DNA from: Rhodobacter sp.
Lineage (GTDB): Bacteria > Pseudomonadota > Alphaproteobacteria > Rhodobacterales > Rhodobacteraceae
NCBI GenBank assembly: GCA_027484985.1
Contig: JAIXRW010000029.1
Coordinates: forward strand, 1-64,000
DNA length: 64,000 bases
Direction: 5' to 3'
Of the stretch, positions 9,788 to 18,090 are shown one piece after another. The notes beneath the pieces were generated by a model, which ran no database searches, had not been told where the DNA came from, and saw nothing but the letters and a program-made list of their open reading frames with translations. Both the position numbers and the translations under genes were made by a program. The number at the start of each line of letters is the position of its first letter. Positions within the stretch are counted from its first letter, which is position 1.

Positions 9788-9892
9788 GCGAACCCCCGAA
9801 GCAACTTCCCACACTATGCAGCGTGTCAATCACTTGCGGCAAGCGCGCATGTAAGGGCAAAATGCGGTATAGGATTTAGGGATGGTGCGGCA

Positions 9893-10093
9893 ATGGCGAT
9901 GATACCCGAAAACACAAACGAAGACCGACCGGGGTACTTCTACGTCATACCAAAGCGCGGCAACGATTGGGAAGTTTGGATGTGGACGGGGCATAAATGG
10001 TACGAACCGGGCGAAGCTGAACCGCGCGACCCGCCGCATTGGCGCCATAGGATACCGCAAGCGCCCCACCCCGACGATGTGCCAGGCCAATGA
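9893..10093 (+). CDS. small hypothetical protein, 66 aa
   Basis: Small acidic protein MAMIPENTNEDRPGYFYVIP... with an aromatic-rich centre (WEVWMWTGHKWYEPG) and a proline-rich tail. No family recognised. TAGGGATGG just upstream can act as a ribosome binding site. A GC hairpin follows the stop within 10 bases. Length, composition and position next to a tRNA resemble phage or island cargo genes, but no phage structural gene is intact nearby. Confidence 0.45.
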   Translation: MAMIPENTNEDRPGYFYVIPKRGNDWEVWMWTGHKWYEPGEAEPRDPPHWRHRIPQAPHPDDVPGQ

Positions 10094-10097
10094 AGAA

Positions 10098-10126
10098 GCC
10101 CCGGCCAGCTTGACGCCAACCGGGGC
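10098..10126 (+). terminator. GC hairpin after the 66-aa gene
   Basis: GCCCCGG (10098-10104) pairs with CCGGGGC (10120-10126) around a 15-base loop, five bases after the stop of the small gene. There is no T-run, so it may be a processing or Rho-assisted end rather than a classic intrinsic terminator. Confidence 0.45.
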
Positions 10127-10249
10127 CTGTGGCCGGGCGCAACCCCAGAAACGTATGGTGGCACGGGGTAAGGGGGGTTGGTGGCTCACGTCGTCGCGCC
10201 TGCCCCGGCCCCAAGGCACAGGGCGCATAGCCTTTGGCCCTAGACGTTT

Positions 10250-10277
10250 GGCGGGCGGGTATCGTCACCCGCCCGCC
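10250..10277. terminator. perfect 11-bp GC hairpin between convergent fragments
   Basis: GGCGGGCGGGT (10250-10260) and ACCCGCCCGCC (10267-10277) form a perfect stem with a 6-base loop. It sits between the small plus-strand gene and the 3' end of the truncated minus-strand gene, so it could terminate either. There is no T-run on either side. The rest of 10127-10323 shows no gene I can support. Confidence 0.5.
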
Positions 10278-10323
10278 CGTGACCGAAGCAGGGGGCAGTA
10301 CCAGTGCCCCGCCTCGGCCAACC

Positions 10324-10667
10324 TCACAACATAGGCAGTTCGGGCGCTACCCGGCTGCGTGTGACTGTATCAAAGGCGTACTGGGGCACGGCAAGCACGC
10401 CCCGCGTCGCAAGGTCCAGACTGCCAAGACCGGCGGCGGTCAAGGCTTGCCGAATGGTCGTTACAGGGGTCGCAAGCCCGACGATGACAATAGCCGGAAA
10501 GCCTACGTCGGGTGCATACGGCGCTTGCTGCGCTTTCCAAATGATATGTTCGACGCGTTCGAACAAGGCCGGTTGCCCCGTCGCAGGGGTTAGGTTGATA
10601 CCCGCGCTAACGGCTTGCGGCGTGAAAATCGGCAAGACGCCTTTGGCGCACAGGGGTTCAACGTCTG
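10324..10667 (-). pseudogene. 3' fragment of a truncated gene of unknown function
   Basis: A minus-strand frame gives about 100 residues of protein-like sequence ([20 protein letters not shown] and IVIVGLATPVTTIRQALTAA) ending at the TGA at 10324. Its upstream side runs without a gap into the IS3-family remnant near 10667, where it becomes antisense nonsense, so the 5' part of the gene is lost. I do not recognise the family; the style suggests a phage or island protein. A short intact gene beginning inside the fragment cannot be excluded. Confidence 0.4.
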
Positions 10668-11290
10668 GGTCAGGGCGATGCCCTGCTTCTCGGCCCAGGT
10701 CATCAGCGTGGAACTGACGTATTCCGGGCCATTGTCGACTCTGATCGCCAAAGGCCTGCCGCGCCATTGGATGATCTGGTTCAGGGATCGGACGACCCGC
10801 TCGGCAGGCAGCGAGAAATCAATCTCGATGCCCAGGCCTTCGCGGTTGAAGTCGTCCAGCACATTCAGAAGCCGGAATTGCCCCCATCCGCCAGCCGGTC
10901 AGCCATAAAATCCATCGACCAGACCAGGTTCGGGGCATCCGGCACGGCCAGTTCCTCGGGCTTCTCGCGCTTCAGCCGCCGCCTTGGCTTGATCCGTAGG
11001 TTCAGTTCCAGCTCGCAGTCGATCCGGTGGACCCGCTTGTGGTTGCAGACATGCCCCTTGACGTTGCGCAGGTGCAGGACGCACAGGCCGAAGCCCTACG
11101 TCTTGTGGAGGTTGGTCAACCCCACCAACAGGTCGGCGATCATCTCGTTCTCGCCGTCGCACTTCGGGCTGTAGCGAAAACAGGTCTCGCTGATGCCGAA
11201 CGCACGACAGGCTAGTACAATGCTGACCCCTTTCGTCGCAACCGCCTTTGCGGCCAACACCCGGCGCTGAACTGGCCGCGTCACTTTTTT
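10668..11290 (-). pseudogene. IS3-family transposase orfB, broken
   Basis: Remnant of the DDE transposase that is normally made as a fusion with OrfA by -1 frameshifting. It begins VTRPVQRRVLAAKAV and reads CRAFGISETCFRYSPK. A TAG at 11096-11098 replaces the usual Trp after LTNLHKT. It continues LKREKPEELAVPDAP and [10 protein letters not shown], then one base is missing in a run of five C near 10881-10885. After that it resumes as [13 protein letters not shown] and VDNGPEY. The sequence stops at GIALT (10668), before the final catalytic glutamate. It cannot give active transposase. Confidence 0.85.
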
Positions 11291-11544
11291 CCGAGAGCCT
11301 CTCGAAGTAGATCGGCCTGCATGCTGAAATCCGCAAACATGCGCTTCAGCCGCTGGTTCTCGTCCCCCGGCGCCTTCATCTGGCTTATCATGGACGCATC
11401 CATGCCGCCATACTTGGCCCGCCATTTGTAAAACGGCGCGCTGCTGATCCCATGTTCACGGCACAGCGCTGGCACGGGCATACCGCCCTCAGCCTGACGC
11501 GGCACGACCATGATCTGGGCTTGGGTGAAACGGCTCTTTTGCAT
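11281..11544 (-). CDS. IS3-family transposase OrfA
   Basis: An 87-residue helix-turn-helix protein that normally binds the IS ends and forms the N-terminus of the OrfAB transposase. Recognised from MQKSRFTQAQI, CREHGISSAPFYKWRAKYGG and the C-terminal leucine-zipper segment QADLLREALGKK. The ATG at 11544 follows GAGGAG by 6 bases. The reading frame itself is intact, but its partner orfB is broken, so it is a relic. Confidence 0.85.
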   Translation of the reverse strand: MQKSRFTQAQIMVVPRQAEGGMPVPALCREHGISSAPFYKWRAKYGGMDASMISQMKAPGDENQRLKRMFADFSMQADLLREALGKK

Positions 11545-11600
11545 CGGAATCTCCTCGTTCATCCTGCCGAGAAAATTCTATGTCTGCATCCCCTTAACCA

Positions 11601-13045
11601 TCGGGAGGATTACCGTCCATAACCACCCCTATCACGGCGCCGGCCACACGACCGATTTCGCCATTGTGGTGCCGGACTTTTTCCAGAACCGGCTGGTCGG
11701 GTTTGCGGGCAACACGGCGCAGCACGTCGATATCGGGGCGGCCACGCCCGGCCTGATCATAGACGTTCCCGATGTCTATGCCGAAGGCATGCTGTTTGCG
11801 GGCACAAGGCTTTACCGCAAGGGCGCGCCGAACAACGCCATCTGGAACTACATCCGCAGGAACAGCCGCGCGGCCCAGCAATTGGTCGCCGATATCGAAG
11901 CGCGGATCGCCTCGGCCCGGCTGGGGGCCAAGCGGTTTGCCGAACTGCTTGAAAAATACGGCGAGGCCACGGTCTTTGCCGGCGCGAACCAGTTGATGGA
12001 TTACGCCGAACGCATGGCGCGCCAGCGCATCAGCGACATTCCCGATGGTGATTACAGCGCCGAAAGCTGGCTTGATGACGATGGCCGCAACCGTGACAGG
12101 CAGCTGAAGGTCAAAGTTACCGTGCGCGTGCGCGGCGACGAGGTCGATGTTGACCTGACAGGGTCAGCCGACCAGACCCCCACCGCCTGTAACGTGCCCT
12201 TCGAAGGATCGACCAAGGCGGCCGCCGATGCGGGTTTTCGCAAGCTGTTGCCCGATGCGGCCACTTCCGATTTGCGCGTGCCGTCGAACGAAGGGTCGTT
12301 CCGCCCGATTAAGGTAACGGCCCCACTCGGGTCTATCTTCAACCCCCGCGCCCTTGCCCCCGTCATGCCCGAAAAGGTGATCGCGGGTTCATCGGCCTCG
12401 GTCAGTTTTGCCGCCTATTCGGGGGTGCGGCCTTCGGGCGATTACTGGGTGTTTCTTGAGGTGAACGAAGGCGCCTATGGCGGGCGGCCGCGGGCGGACG
12501 GGCCCGATTGCATTGACAACCTGACGGCCAATACCCGCAACAATCCGCTGGAAGACCTTGCCATGCATATCCTCATGATCTGCGACCGCTACGAATTGCG
12601 CGATGATATGCCCCCCGGCGCGGGTGAATTTCGCGGCGGGATCGGGGTGGTCAAGGCGCAGCGGGTGCTGACCCCCGCCTTCATCACCCACGAATCCGAA
12701 CGCCATACCGACGCGCCTTGGGGCATCTTTGGCGGGCAGGATGGCACGGTCGGGCGCTGCACCATCACCAACCCGAACCGGCCGGACGAGGTGCGCGACA
12801 TGCCGTCGAAATTCTCGGGCCTTGCGGTCGGGGCGGATGACGTGATGACCTGTGACAGCCCCAATGGCGGCGGCTATGGCAACCCGCTGAACCGCCCGTC
12901 GGTCAAGGTGCTGGAAGATGTGCTGGACGGGTTCTGCACGGCGCAAGCCGCCCGCGATGTCTATGGCGTGGTTGTCGATGTGGAGGCCGAAACCGTGGAC
13001 ATGGCTGCGACCGACCGGTTGCGCCAGACGATGGGCAAGGCCTGA
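11601..13045 (+). pseudogene. hydantoinase B / N-methylhydantoinase B-like, 5'-truncated
   Basis: About 480 residues of a HyuB-type protein remain, starting within ITVHNHPYHGAGH directly at the IS end. Compared with the intact copy at 39628-41403 the first ~100 residues, including the start codon, are gone. An in-frame gap of about 22 residues lies after LGSIFNP (NPRALAPVMPEK versus NP...ALAPVLPDK). The frame is open into the IS only by chance. It still contains DIGAATPGLIIDVPD, EGSTK, GGVGV-type and SPNGGGYGNPLNR segments. The HyuA partner normally encoded upstream is absent, so the whole hyu locus was probably lost when the IS inserted or recombined. Confidence 0.88.
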
Positions 13046-13066
13046 TCGCGCGGTTGGTGGCTTATA

Positions 13067-13109
13067 GCGCAAGGCGGCGCTGGTCCCGCCGGGGCCGGCC
13101 GCCTTGCGC
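13067..13109. terminator. long inverted repeat after hyuB pseudogene
   Basis: GCGCAAGGCGGC (13067-13078) is repeated inverted as GCCGCCTTGCGC (13098-13109) with a GC-rich 19-base loop, 21 bases after the pseudogene stop. It is a likely terminator of the former hyu operon. Confidence 0.6.
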
Positions 13110-13190
13110 GCATATTAGCTTGCGCGCAAAGGCACTTTCGCTGGTTGCCGCGCCCCGCTAGCGTGAGAGCGAATAGAGCAGGGCGGCGCC

Positions 13191-13724
13191 ATGTCTTTCT
13201 ACACCGTCACCATCCCGCGCCTTGAAACGCCCCGTTTTCTGCTGCGCGAATATCGCGAAACCGATTTCGAGGATTTCTCGGCCTTTTACGACACGGAACG
13301 CTCGCGCTTCATCGGCGGCCCCCTGACGCGCGAGATGGCTTGGCGCGGCCTTGCCACGCATCTGGGCCACTGGGCGCTGCGCGGATACGGGTTCTGGGCC
13401 GTCGAGGATAAGGCGACAGGCGCGTTCTGCGGGCATGTCGGCCTGTGGTTTCCCGAGGGCTGGTATGCGCCCGAAATCGGCTGGGTGATGATGCAGCATG
13501 CCGAAGGACGGGGTGTCGCCTACGAAGCCGCGCTGGCCGCCCGCGCCCATGCCTATGACACTTTGGGTTGGACAACCGCTGTCAGCATGATCGACCCCGG
13601 CAATGCCCGCTCGGTCCGCCTGGCCCAGCGTCTGGGCTGTCGCCATGAAGGATTGTTCACCCACAGCCGCCTTGGCCCGATGCAAATCTGGCGTCACCCG
13701 CCGCCCCTGTCGGGGCAGGAATGA
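13191..13724 (+). CDS. GNAT-family N-acetyltransferase, RimJ/RimL type
   Basis: A 177-residue cytoplasmic acetyl-CoA-dependent acetyltransferase. The N-terminal LETPRFLLREYRETDF is the typical RimJ/RimL opening. WMMQHAEGRGVAYEA holds the acetyl-CoA pyrophosphate loop (degenerate Q/R-x2-G-x-G/A), and IDPGNARSVRLAQRLGCRHEG is the usual C-terminal motif. The substrate is not predictable. It is followed after 12 bases by the cupin fusion gene, with AAAGGAAG between, so the two are probably cotranscribed. Confidence 0.88.
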   Translation: MSFYTVTIPRLETPRFLLREYRETDFEDFSAFYDTERSRFIGGPLTREMAWRGLATHLGHWALRGYGFWAVEDKATGAFCGHVGLWFPEGWYAPEIGWVMMQHAEGRGVAYEAALAARAHAYDTLGWTTAVSMIDPGNARSVRLAQRLGCRHEGLFTHSRLGPMQIWRHPPPLSGQE

Positions 13725-13736
13725 AAGGAAGCCCCG

Positions 13737-14402
13737 ATGCCGAAGGAACAGGCCACCAGCATCACCCATATCGATGATGACCGTTTCCGTGTGACCGAAT
13801 GGCGCTTTGCAGCAGGGGCGGAAACGGGCTGGCATGTGCACGGGCATGATTATGTCATCGTGCCGCTGACCGATGGCACGCTTGGCCTTGATGTGCCCGA
13901 TGGCGCGCCCTTTACCGCCACGCTGACCCAGGGTGTCCCCTATTCGCGCCGCCAAGGGGTGCATCACAACGTCACGAATGCCGGAGCCGCGCCGCTGGCC
14001 TTTCTGGAAATCGAAACCGTTGCCGATGCGGTGGCCCACCGCCGCCGTGACACGCTGGTGCGGTTCATGGCGGCGTGGAATGCCCGCGATGTCGATGGGT
14101 TGATGGCCTGTATGGCGGCCGATTGCGCCTTTCACGGCTCGGCCGGGCCGGATGCCAAAGGCCGCCGCTTCATCGGCCGCGATGCAGTGCGTGCCGCCTA
14201 TGCCGCGATGTTCGACACCTTTCCCCAAGCGGCCTGGACCGCAGATAGCCACCATGTCAGCGGGGAAATCGGCCTGTCGGAATGGCGTTTCATCGGCACC
14301 GACAGCAACGGCAAGACCGTAGATGTGCAGGGCTGCGACATTTTCCGCTTTGACGGCGACCTGATCGCGCTGAAGGACAGCTACCGCAAGAACCGCAGCT
14401 AA
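13737..14402 (+). CDS. cupin domain fused to SnoaL/NTF2-like domain
   Basis: A 221-residue two-domain protein. Residues 1-100 form a small cupin barrel with metal-ligand-like histidines (GWHVHGHDYVIVPL and GVHHNVTNAG). Residues 105-221 form a SnoaL/NTF2-like cone (RFMAAWNARDVDGLMACMA, FHGS, GRDAVRAAYAAMFDTFP). Each domain alone is common; the fusion in one small chain is less so. The function is unknown. The substrate might be a small hydrophobic metabolite bound in the SnoaL pocket. Confidence 0.75.
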   Translation: MPKEQATSITHIDDDRFRVTEWRFAAGAETGWHVHGHDYVIVPLTDGTLGLDVPDGAPFTATLTQGVPYSRRQGVHHNVTNAGAAPLAFLEIETVADAVAHRRRDTLVRFMAAWNARDVDGLMACMAADCAFHGSAGPDAKGRRFIGRDAVRAAYAAMFDTFPQAAWTADSHHVSGEIGLSEWRFIGTDSNGKTVDVQGCDIFRFDGDLIALKDSYRKNRS

Positions 14403-14481
14403 CATTCTGTTTTCTCGAAAGTAAACGCGCCCTGCCCCGCGTCTTTTGACAGCGTATCAACGACCTGCGCCTAAGGCCGGG

Positions 14482-15456
14482 TCAAAACGGCCGCGTCGGG
14501 GACAAAAACCGCCGCATAGATCGGCCCAGGTCTTCGGGCCGGTAGCCGCGTCCGATAAAGACGATGCTGTTGTCGCTGCGGCTTGCGCCCTGATCGGGCA
14601 GGATTTCGGGCGATTGAACAACCTTGCGCACGGTTTGCAGCAACAACCGCCCCGCCGGAGTGCGAAGCACCCCCTTCACGCGCACCAGATCATCGCCCCG
14701 CGCATGCAGCAGCGCCGAAAGCCACAGGGTAAAGGCCGACCAGTCCAGATCGGGCGGCACGGCAAGATGGGTAGGTGTGATCGGGCCGCGCGCGTCTTCT
14801 TCGGTCAGGGCGGGCAAATCCGCCACCTCTGCGCCGGGCGAAAGCGGGGGCAAGGCAACGCTATCGCCCAGCACCGCCGCCGAAACCGTGGCATGGGCGT
14901 TCAGCCGCGCCAGCGTGGCGCGCAACCGGTCCAAAGCCGCCGGATCGCAGGCATCAACCTTGGTCAGCACCATCCGGTCCGCCGCACCAATCTGGCGCCG
15001 GCCCAAGGGTTCGGTCGCAAGCTGCGACAGGGCATGCAGCGCATCGACGGCGACGATGGTTTCCTCGATCACGATATGGTTGACCAGAACGGGATCGGTC
15101 TGGATGGCGTTCACAATCGCGGCCGGATCGGCAAGCCCGCTGGTTTCCAGAACGATCCTGTCCAGCCGTGCTACTTGCGACGACTGGCGGCTGCGCGCAT
15201 CGCACAACTGGCGCAGGGCGGCCACCAGATCGCCGCGTCCGGCACAGCAGCAGCAGCCCCCCGCCAGCAGCGTCATGCCCTCCTGCGCCCCGGACAAAAG
15301 CGCATCATCCACCGGGGTTTCGGCAGCCTCGTTCACGATGACATGCACGCGCGGACCAAAACTTTCGGCATGCAACTGGTGGCGCAGCCATGTTGTCTTG
15401 CCTGATCCGAGATAGCCGCCCAGCAAGGTCAGCCGAAGCCGCGCGTCAGAAGCCAT
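14482..15456 (-). CDS. CobW/P47K-family GTP-binding metallochaperone-like protein
   Basis: G3E-family GTPase (324 aa) thought to deliver metals to client enzymes. Walker A GGYLGSGKTT near residue 10, the metal-site GGCCCC stretch, LETSGLADP (switch region) and the base-specificity motif TKVD are all visible, with a C-terminal CobW_C domain. The start at 15456 overlaps the stop of the 97-aa gene by 11 bases, indicating coupling. It is the last gene of a long operon containing a predicted metal-dependent deacetylase and an amidase. Metal supply to one of these is a reasonable inference, not shown. Confidence 0.88.
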   Translation of the reverse strand: MASDARLRLTLLGGYLGSGKTTWLRHQLHAESFGPRVHVIVNEAAETPVDDALLSGAQEGMTLLAGGCCCCAGRGDLVAALRQLCDARSRQSSQVARLDRIVLETSGLADPAAIVNAIQTDPVLVNHIVIEETIVAVDALHALSQLATEPLGRRQIGAADRMVLTKVDACDPAALDRLRATLARLNAHATVSAAVLGDSVALPPLSPGAEVADLPALTEEDARGPITPTHLAVPPDLDWSAFTLWLSALLHARGDDLVRVKGVLRTPAGRLLLQTVRKVVQSPEILPDQGASRSDNSIVFIGRGYRPEDLGRSMRRFLSPTRPF

Positions 15457-15739
15457 CCAGATACCGCGCATCCAGCGGGTCAATCGGCGCGCCGTTCAGC
15501 CGTTCCGCCTCGGCCCAAAGTTCGGTCAGGTTCTCGACGATCATGCTTGCACCCGCGCGATTGCCCAGCTGGATACCCGGAACCACGCCGCCATCATGGG
15601 CCATCAGGCCATAGGGGCGCAAAATCTCGTCCAGCACCCGGGCGCGGTGGAAGCGGGCGCGCAGCCGGTCACCCGGCGTGGCGGCCCCTGCCTCGGTCCA
15701 GTGGCCGGGGGCGGCGGGGTTGCCGCAGGCGTTGCACAT
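15446..15739 (-). CDS. small CxxC protein upstream of CobW-family GTPase
   Basis: A 97-residue protein that begins MCNACGNPAAPGHW, giving a C-x2-C pair at residues 2 and 5, followed by a helical region (RARVLDEILRPYGLMAHDGG). I do not recognise a named family. The start has a strong Shine-Dalgarno (AGGAGG, 6 bases upstream). The 3' end overlaps the GTPase gene, so the two are made together. A metal-handling or client-adaptor role beside the CobW protein is possible inference. Confidence 0.7.
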   Translation of the reverse strand: MCNACGNPAAPGHWTEAGAATPGDRLRARFHRARVLDEILRPYGLMAHDGGVVPGIQLGNRAGASMIVENLTELWAEAERLNGAPIDPLDARYLDGF

Positions 15740-15758
15740 AGAAGCCTCCTTTGGGGAA

Positions 15759-15780
15759 CGGGGGGCCTTTGCGCCCCCCG
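15759..15780 (-). terminator. intercistronic GC hairpin
   Basis: CGGGGGGC (15759-15766) and GCCCCCCG (15773-15780) pair around a 6-base loop, between the deacetylase stop and the Shine-Dalgarno of the 97-aa gene. There is no T-run. It may cap the 3' end of the upstream message or lower expression of the last two genes. Confidence 0.5.
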
Positions 15781-15787
15781 AGCCGGA

Positions 15788-16690
15788 TCAGATCACTTCG
15801 GGGCGCGCGGTGCCGCCAAAGGGATAGCGCTTGCGGAAGTCATCGGCGATGTCTTCAAAGGTCGCCCATTCCACGCCCGAATGTTTCGAGATGTATTCGA
15901 TCAGGCGTTCCAGCATCAGCAGCACCTGCGGACGGCCCGCCACATCGGGGTGGATGGTAAAGGCGAACACGGCGTAATCCATTTCGCGATAGACCCAGTC
16001 GAACTGGTCGCGCCACATTTCCTCGATATCGCGGGGATTGACGAAGCCGTGGCTGTTCGGCGCCTTCTTCATGAACATCATGGGCGGCAGGTCATCGACA
16101 TACCAGTTGGCCGCGATATCGACGAGGTCGATTTCCTTGCCATGCTTGAGGGGATGCATCCATTCCTTGGCGGTCTTGGAATAGTCGATGGTGTTCCAGC
16201 TGTCGCCCACCTTGGCATAGAAGGGCTGGAAGTCGCGATACCCCTGGCTGTGGTCATAGGTAAAGCCGTGCTTGAGCAGCAGCGCCGCGGTCGAGTTGGA
16301 CATTTCCCACCACGGGGCCACATAGCCGCGCGGGGCCTGACCGGTCAGGCCCTTGATCAGCTCGATCGACTTGACCAGCACATCTTCTTCCTGCGTGGGG
16401 GTCATGGCGATCGGGTTTTCGTGCAGATAGCCATGCGCGCCAACCTCGTGGCCGTCCTTGACGATCATCTCCATTTCCTTGGGGAAGGTTTCAAGGCTGT
16501 GGCCCGGAATGAAGAACGAGGTCTTGAGGTCGTATTTCTTGAACAAGCGCAGCAGGCGCGGCACGCCCACTTCGGTTGCGAAGATGCCGCGCTGGATGTC
16601 GGACGGGCTGTCACCCCCCCCATAGGACCCGATCCAGCCCGCCACCGAGTCGATATCGGTGCCGAACGCACACATGATCTTTTTCGCCAT
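15788..16690 (-). CDS. polysaccharide deacetylase-family protein, HpPgdA/PuuE-like
   Basis: A 300-residue NodB-fold, probably metal-dependent amide hydrolase. The ATG at 16690 has AGGAGG upstream. D12 and D14 in GTDIDSVAG and H86/H90 in GAHGYLH fall at the same positions as the metal and catalytic residues of Helicobacter pylori PgdA. This subclass also includes PuuE allantoinases, which act on small ureides rather than peptidoglycan. There is no signal peptide, so it acts in the cytoplasm; with an amidase and importer in the same operon this favours a small-molecule substrate such as a ureide, imide or N-acyl compound. Confidence 0.87.
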   Translation of the reverse strand: MAKKIMCAFGTDIDSVAGWIGSYGGGDSPSDIQRGIFATEVGVPRLLRLFKKYDLKTSFFIPGHSLETFPKEMEMIVKDGHEVGAHGYLHENPIAMTPTQEEDVLVKSIELIKGLTGQAPRGYVAPWWEMSNSTAALLLKHGFTYDHSQGYRDFQPFYAKVGDSWNTIDYSKTAKEWMHPLKHGKEIDLVDIAANWYVDDLPPMMFMKKAPNSHGFVNPRDIEEMWRDQFDWVYREMDYAVFAFTIHPDVAGRPQVLLMLERLIEYISKHSGVEWATFEDIADDFRKRYPFGGTARPEVI

Positions 16691-16736
16691 CAGTCTATCC
16701 TCCTGTTGAGAAGTCGTTTTTTTTCGGTACGCGGAC

Positions 16737-18086
16737 CTAACCGCGGATCGTCGCCTCAAGCGCAAGCCCCGCCGCCAGAAGCGCCGCGTCGCGGCCATGG
16801 TGGGCGCAGACCATCAGCGCGATGGGCATGCCATCGGCATCGGCGCCGTTCGGAATGGACAGGCCGCACCAGTCAAGGAAATTGCCGATGGCCGTGTTGC
16901 GAAGCGTGCGGAAGTTGTGGTGGAAGAACAGCTCGACATCCGCTTCCAGCGGGGCGGTGGGCATCGCCACACTGGGTGTGGTGGGGCAAATCAGCAGCGC
17001 ATCGCCCAGCCGGTCATTCAGCCGCGCGATCATGCGGTTGCGGCCTTCGTGCAGGCGGATCAGGTCAACCGCCGTCATCTTGTCGCCCATGCGGATACGG
17101 CGCACCACGCGGGCATCCATCTGCGCGGCATCCGGCCCCTGCAGCCGTTCCCAATGCACCTCGAGGGCCTCGGCCGATGTCAGCGGTCCATAGCGGGCCA
17201 TCAGCGCGACCGTCTCGGCCAGTTCGGGCAACGCGATCCGCCGCACCCGCGCGCCCGCCGCCGCAAGACGCGCCACCGTCGCCTCGAAAGCCGCTGCGAC
17301 AGCGGGGTCGAGATCGTCGAACATCACCGCATCGGGTACGACCAGATCAAGCGCTGCCACATCGGCGGCCCGCACCTGCGGCATGGCAAGCCCGCGCAGC
17401 GCGGCGTCAACCAGCACGCAATCCTCGACCGTATTGGCCAGCGGACCCAGCGTATCAAGAGTGCGCGAAAGCGGGAAAACCCCGTCCATCGGATGGTGCC
17501 CGGTCGAGGTCTTGTAGCCCACGACCCCGTTGAAGGCGGCAGGAATACGGATCGACCCGCCAGTATCAGTGCCGATGGCCAAGGGCACGATGCCCGCCGC
17601 CACCACCGCCCCGCTTCCCGACGAAGACCCGCCGGGTGAACGGGCGACACGGGCATCGCGCGGGTTGCGCGGCGTGCCGTAATGCGGGTTCAGCCCGATA
17701 CCCGAATAGGCAAACTCGGTCATGTTGACCGCCCCAACCGTTACCAGCCCTGCCCGCAGGCCTGCCCGCACCAAGGCGGCGTCCGCCGTTGCGGGGGCCG
17801 CCCCGCGCAGCACGGCCGACCCTGCGGTCGTCACTGTGCCTTTCAGGTCGAACAGGTCTTTCCATGCCAGTGGCACGCCATCCAGCAGGCTGGCCGGATG
17901 CCCCGCCCGCAGCCGTTCACGCGCGGCGCGGGCCTCGGCCTCGGCACGGTCGCGGGTCAGTCGGATGAACAGCGCGGCATCGTCATGGGCGGTGATGCGG
18001 TCATAAACCTGCGCCACCAGATCGACGGGATCCTTGCGCCCTGCGCGCAGGTCTTCGGCCAGTGCCTTTGCGGTTTCAACAGCCAT
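16737..18086 (-). CDS. amidase-signature family amidohydrolase
   Basis: Cytoplasmic amidase of 449 residues with the Ser-cisSer-Lys triad. The lysine lies in AWKDLFD, the cis-serine in [11 protein letters not shown] and the nucleophile in [12 protein letters not shown]. The length is typical of simple amidases in this family (allophanate hydrolase-, AtzF- and GatA-like groups share the signature). It lies 4 bases after the second ATPase gene and 46 before the deacetylase gene. In context it probably hydrolyses an amide or ureide brought in by the transporter. Confidence 0.92.
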   Translation of the reverse strand: MAVETAKALAEDLRAGRKDPVDLVAQVYDRITAHDDAALFIRLTRDRAEAEARAARERLRAGHPASLLDGVPLAWKDLFDLKGTVTTAGSAVLRGAAPATADAALVRAGLRAGLVTVGAVNMTEFAYSGIGLNPHYGTPRNPRDARVARSPGGSSSGSGAVVAAGIVPLAIGTDTGGSIRIPAAFNGVVGYKTSTGHHPMDGVFPLSRTLDTLGPLANTVEDCVLVDAALRGLAMPQVRAADVAALDLVVPDAVMFDDLDPAVAAAFEATVARLAAAGARVRRIALPELAETVALMARYGPLTSAEALEVHWERLQGPDAAQMDARVVRRIRMGDKMTAVDLIRLHEGRNRMIARLNDRLGDALLICPTTPSVAMPTAPLEADVELFFHHNFRTLRNTAIGNFLDWCGLSIPNGADADGMPIALMVCAHHGRDAALLAAGLALEATIRG

Positions 18087-18090
18087 GGCG

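Larger units (their letters stand above)
10668..11600 (-). mobile_element. truncated, decayed IS3-family insertion sequence
   Basis: One end is inferred at 11600, where TGGTTAAGGGGATGCAGACA (minus strand, starting with the TG of IS3-family ends) begins about 56 bases before orfA. The element carries orfA and an orfB reading phase shifted by -1 after the slippery A6G run at 11284-11290. orfB has an amber codon, a single-base deletion, and stops abruptly after its DNGPEY catalytic region near 10668. The other terminal repeat and the last part of orfB are missing. On its right side the element abuts a hydantoinase-B reading frame, which it has beheaded. Confidence 0.8.

Noticed and set aside
11510-11600. 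Possible intact start of the hyuB reading frame inside the IS
   Set aside because: The frame continues into the antisense of orfA by chance; residues before 11601 show no similarity to HyuB.
13080-13098. Possible second attachment site resembling the tRNA 3' end (CCCGCCGGGGCC)
   Set aside because: Only a short partial match to CCGCCGGAGCCA inside a hairpin loop; too weak to define an island boundary.
15596-17533. Long plus-strand frame opposite the deacetylase and amidase genes
   Set aside because: Antisense shadow of two clearly recognised minus-strand enzymes.
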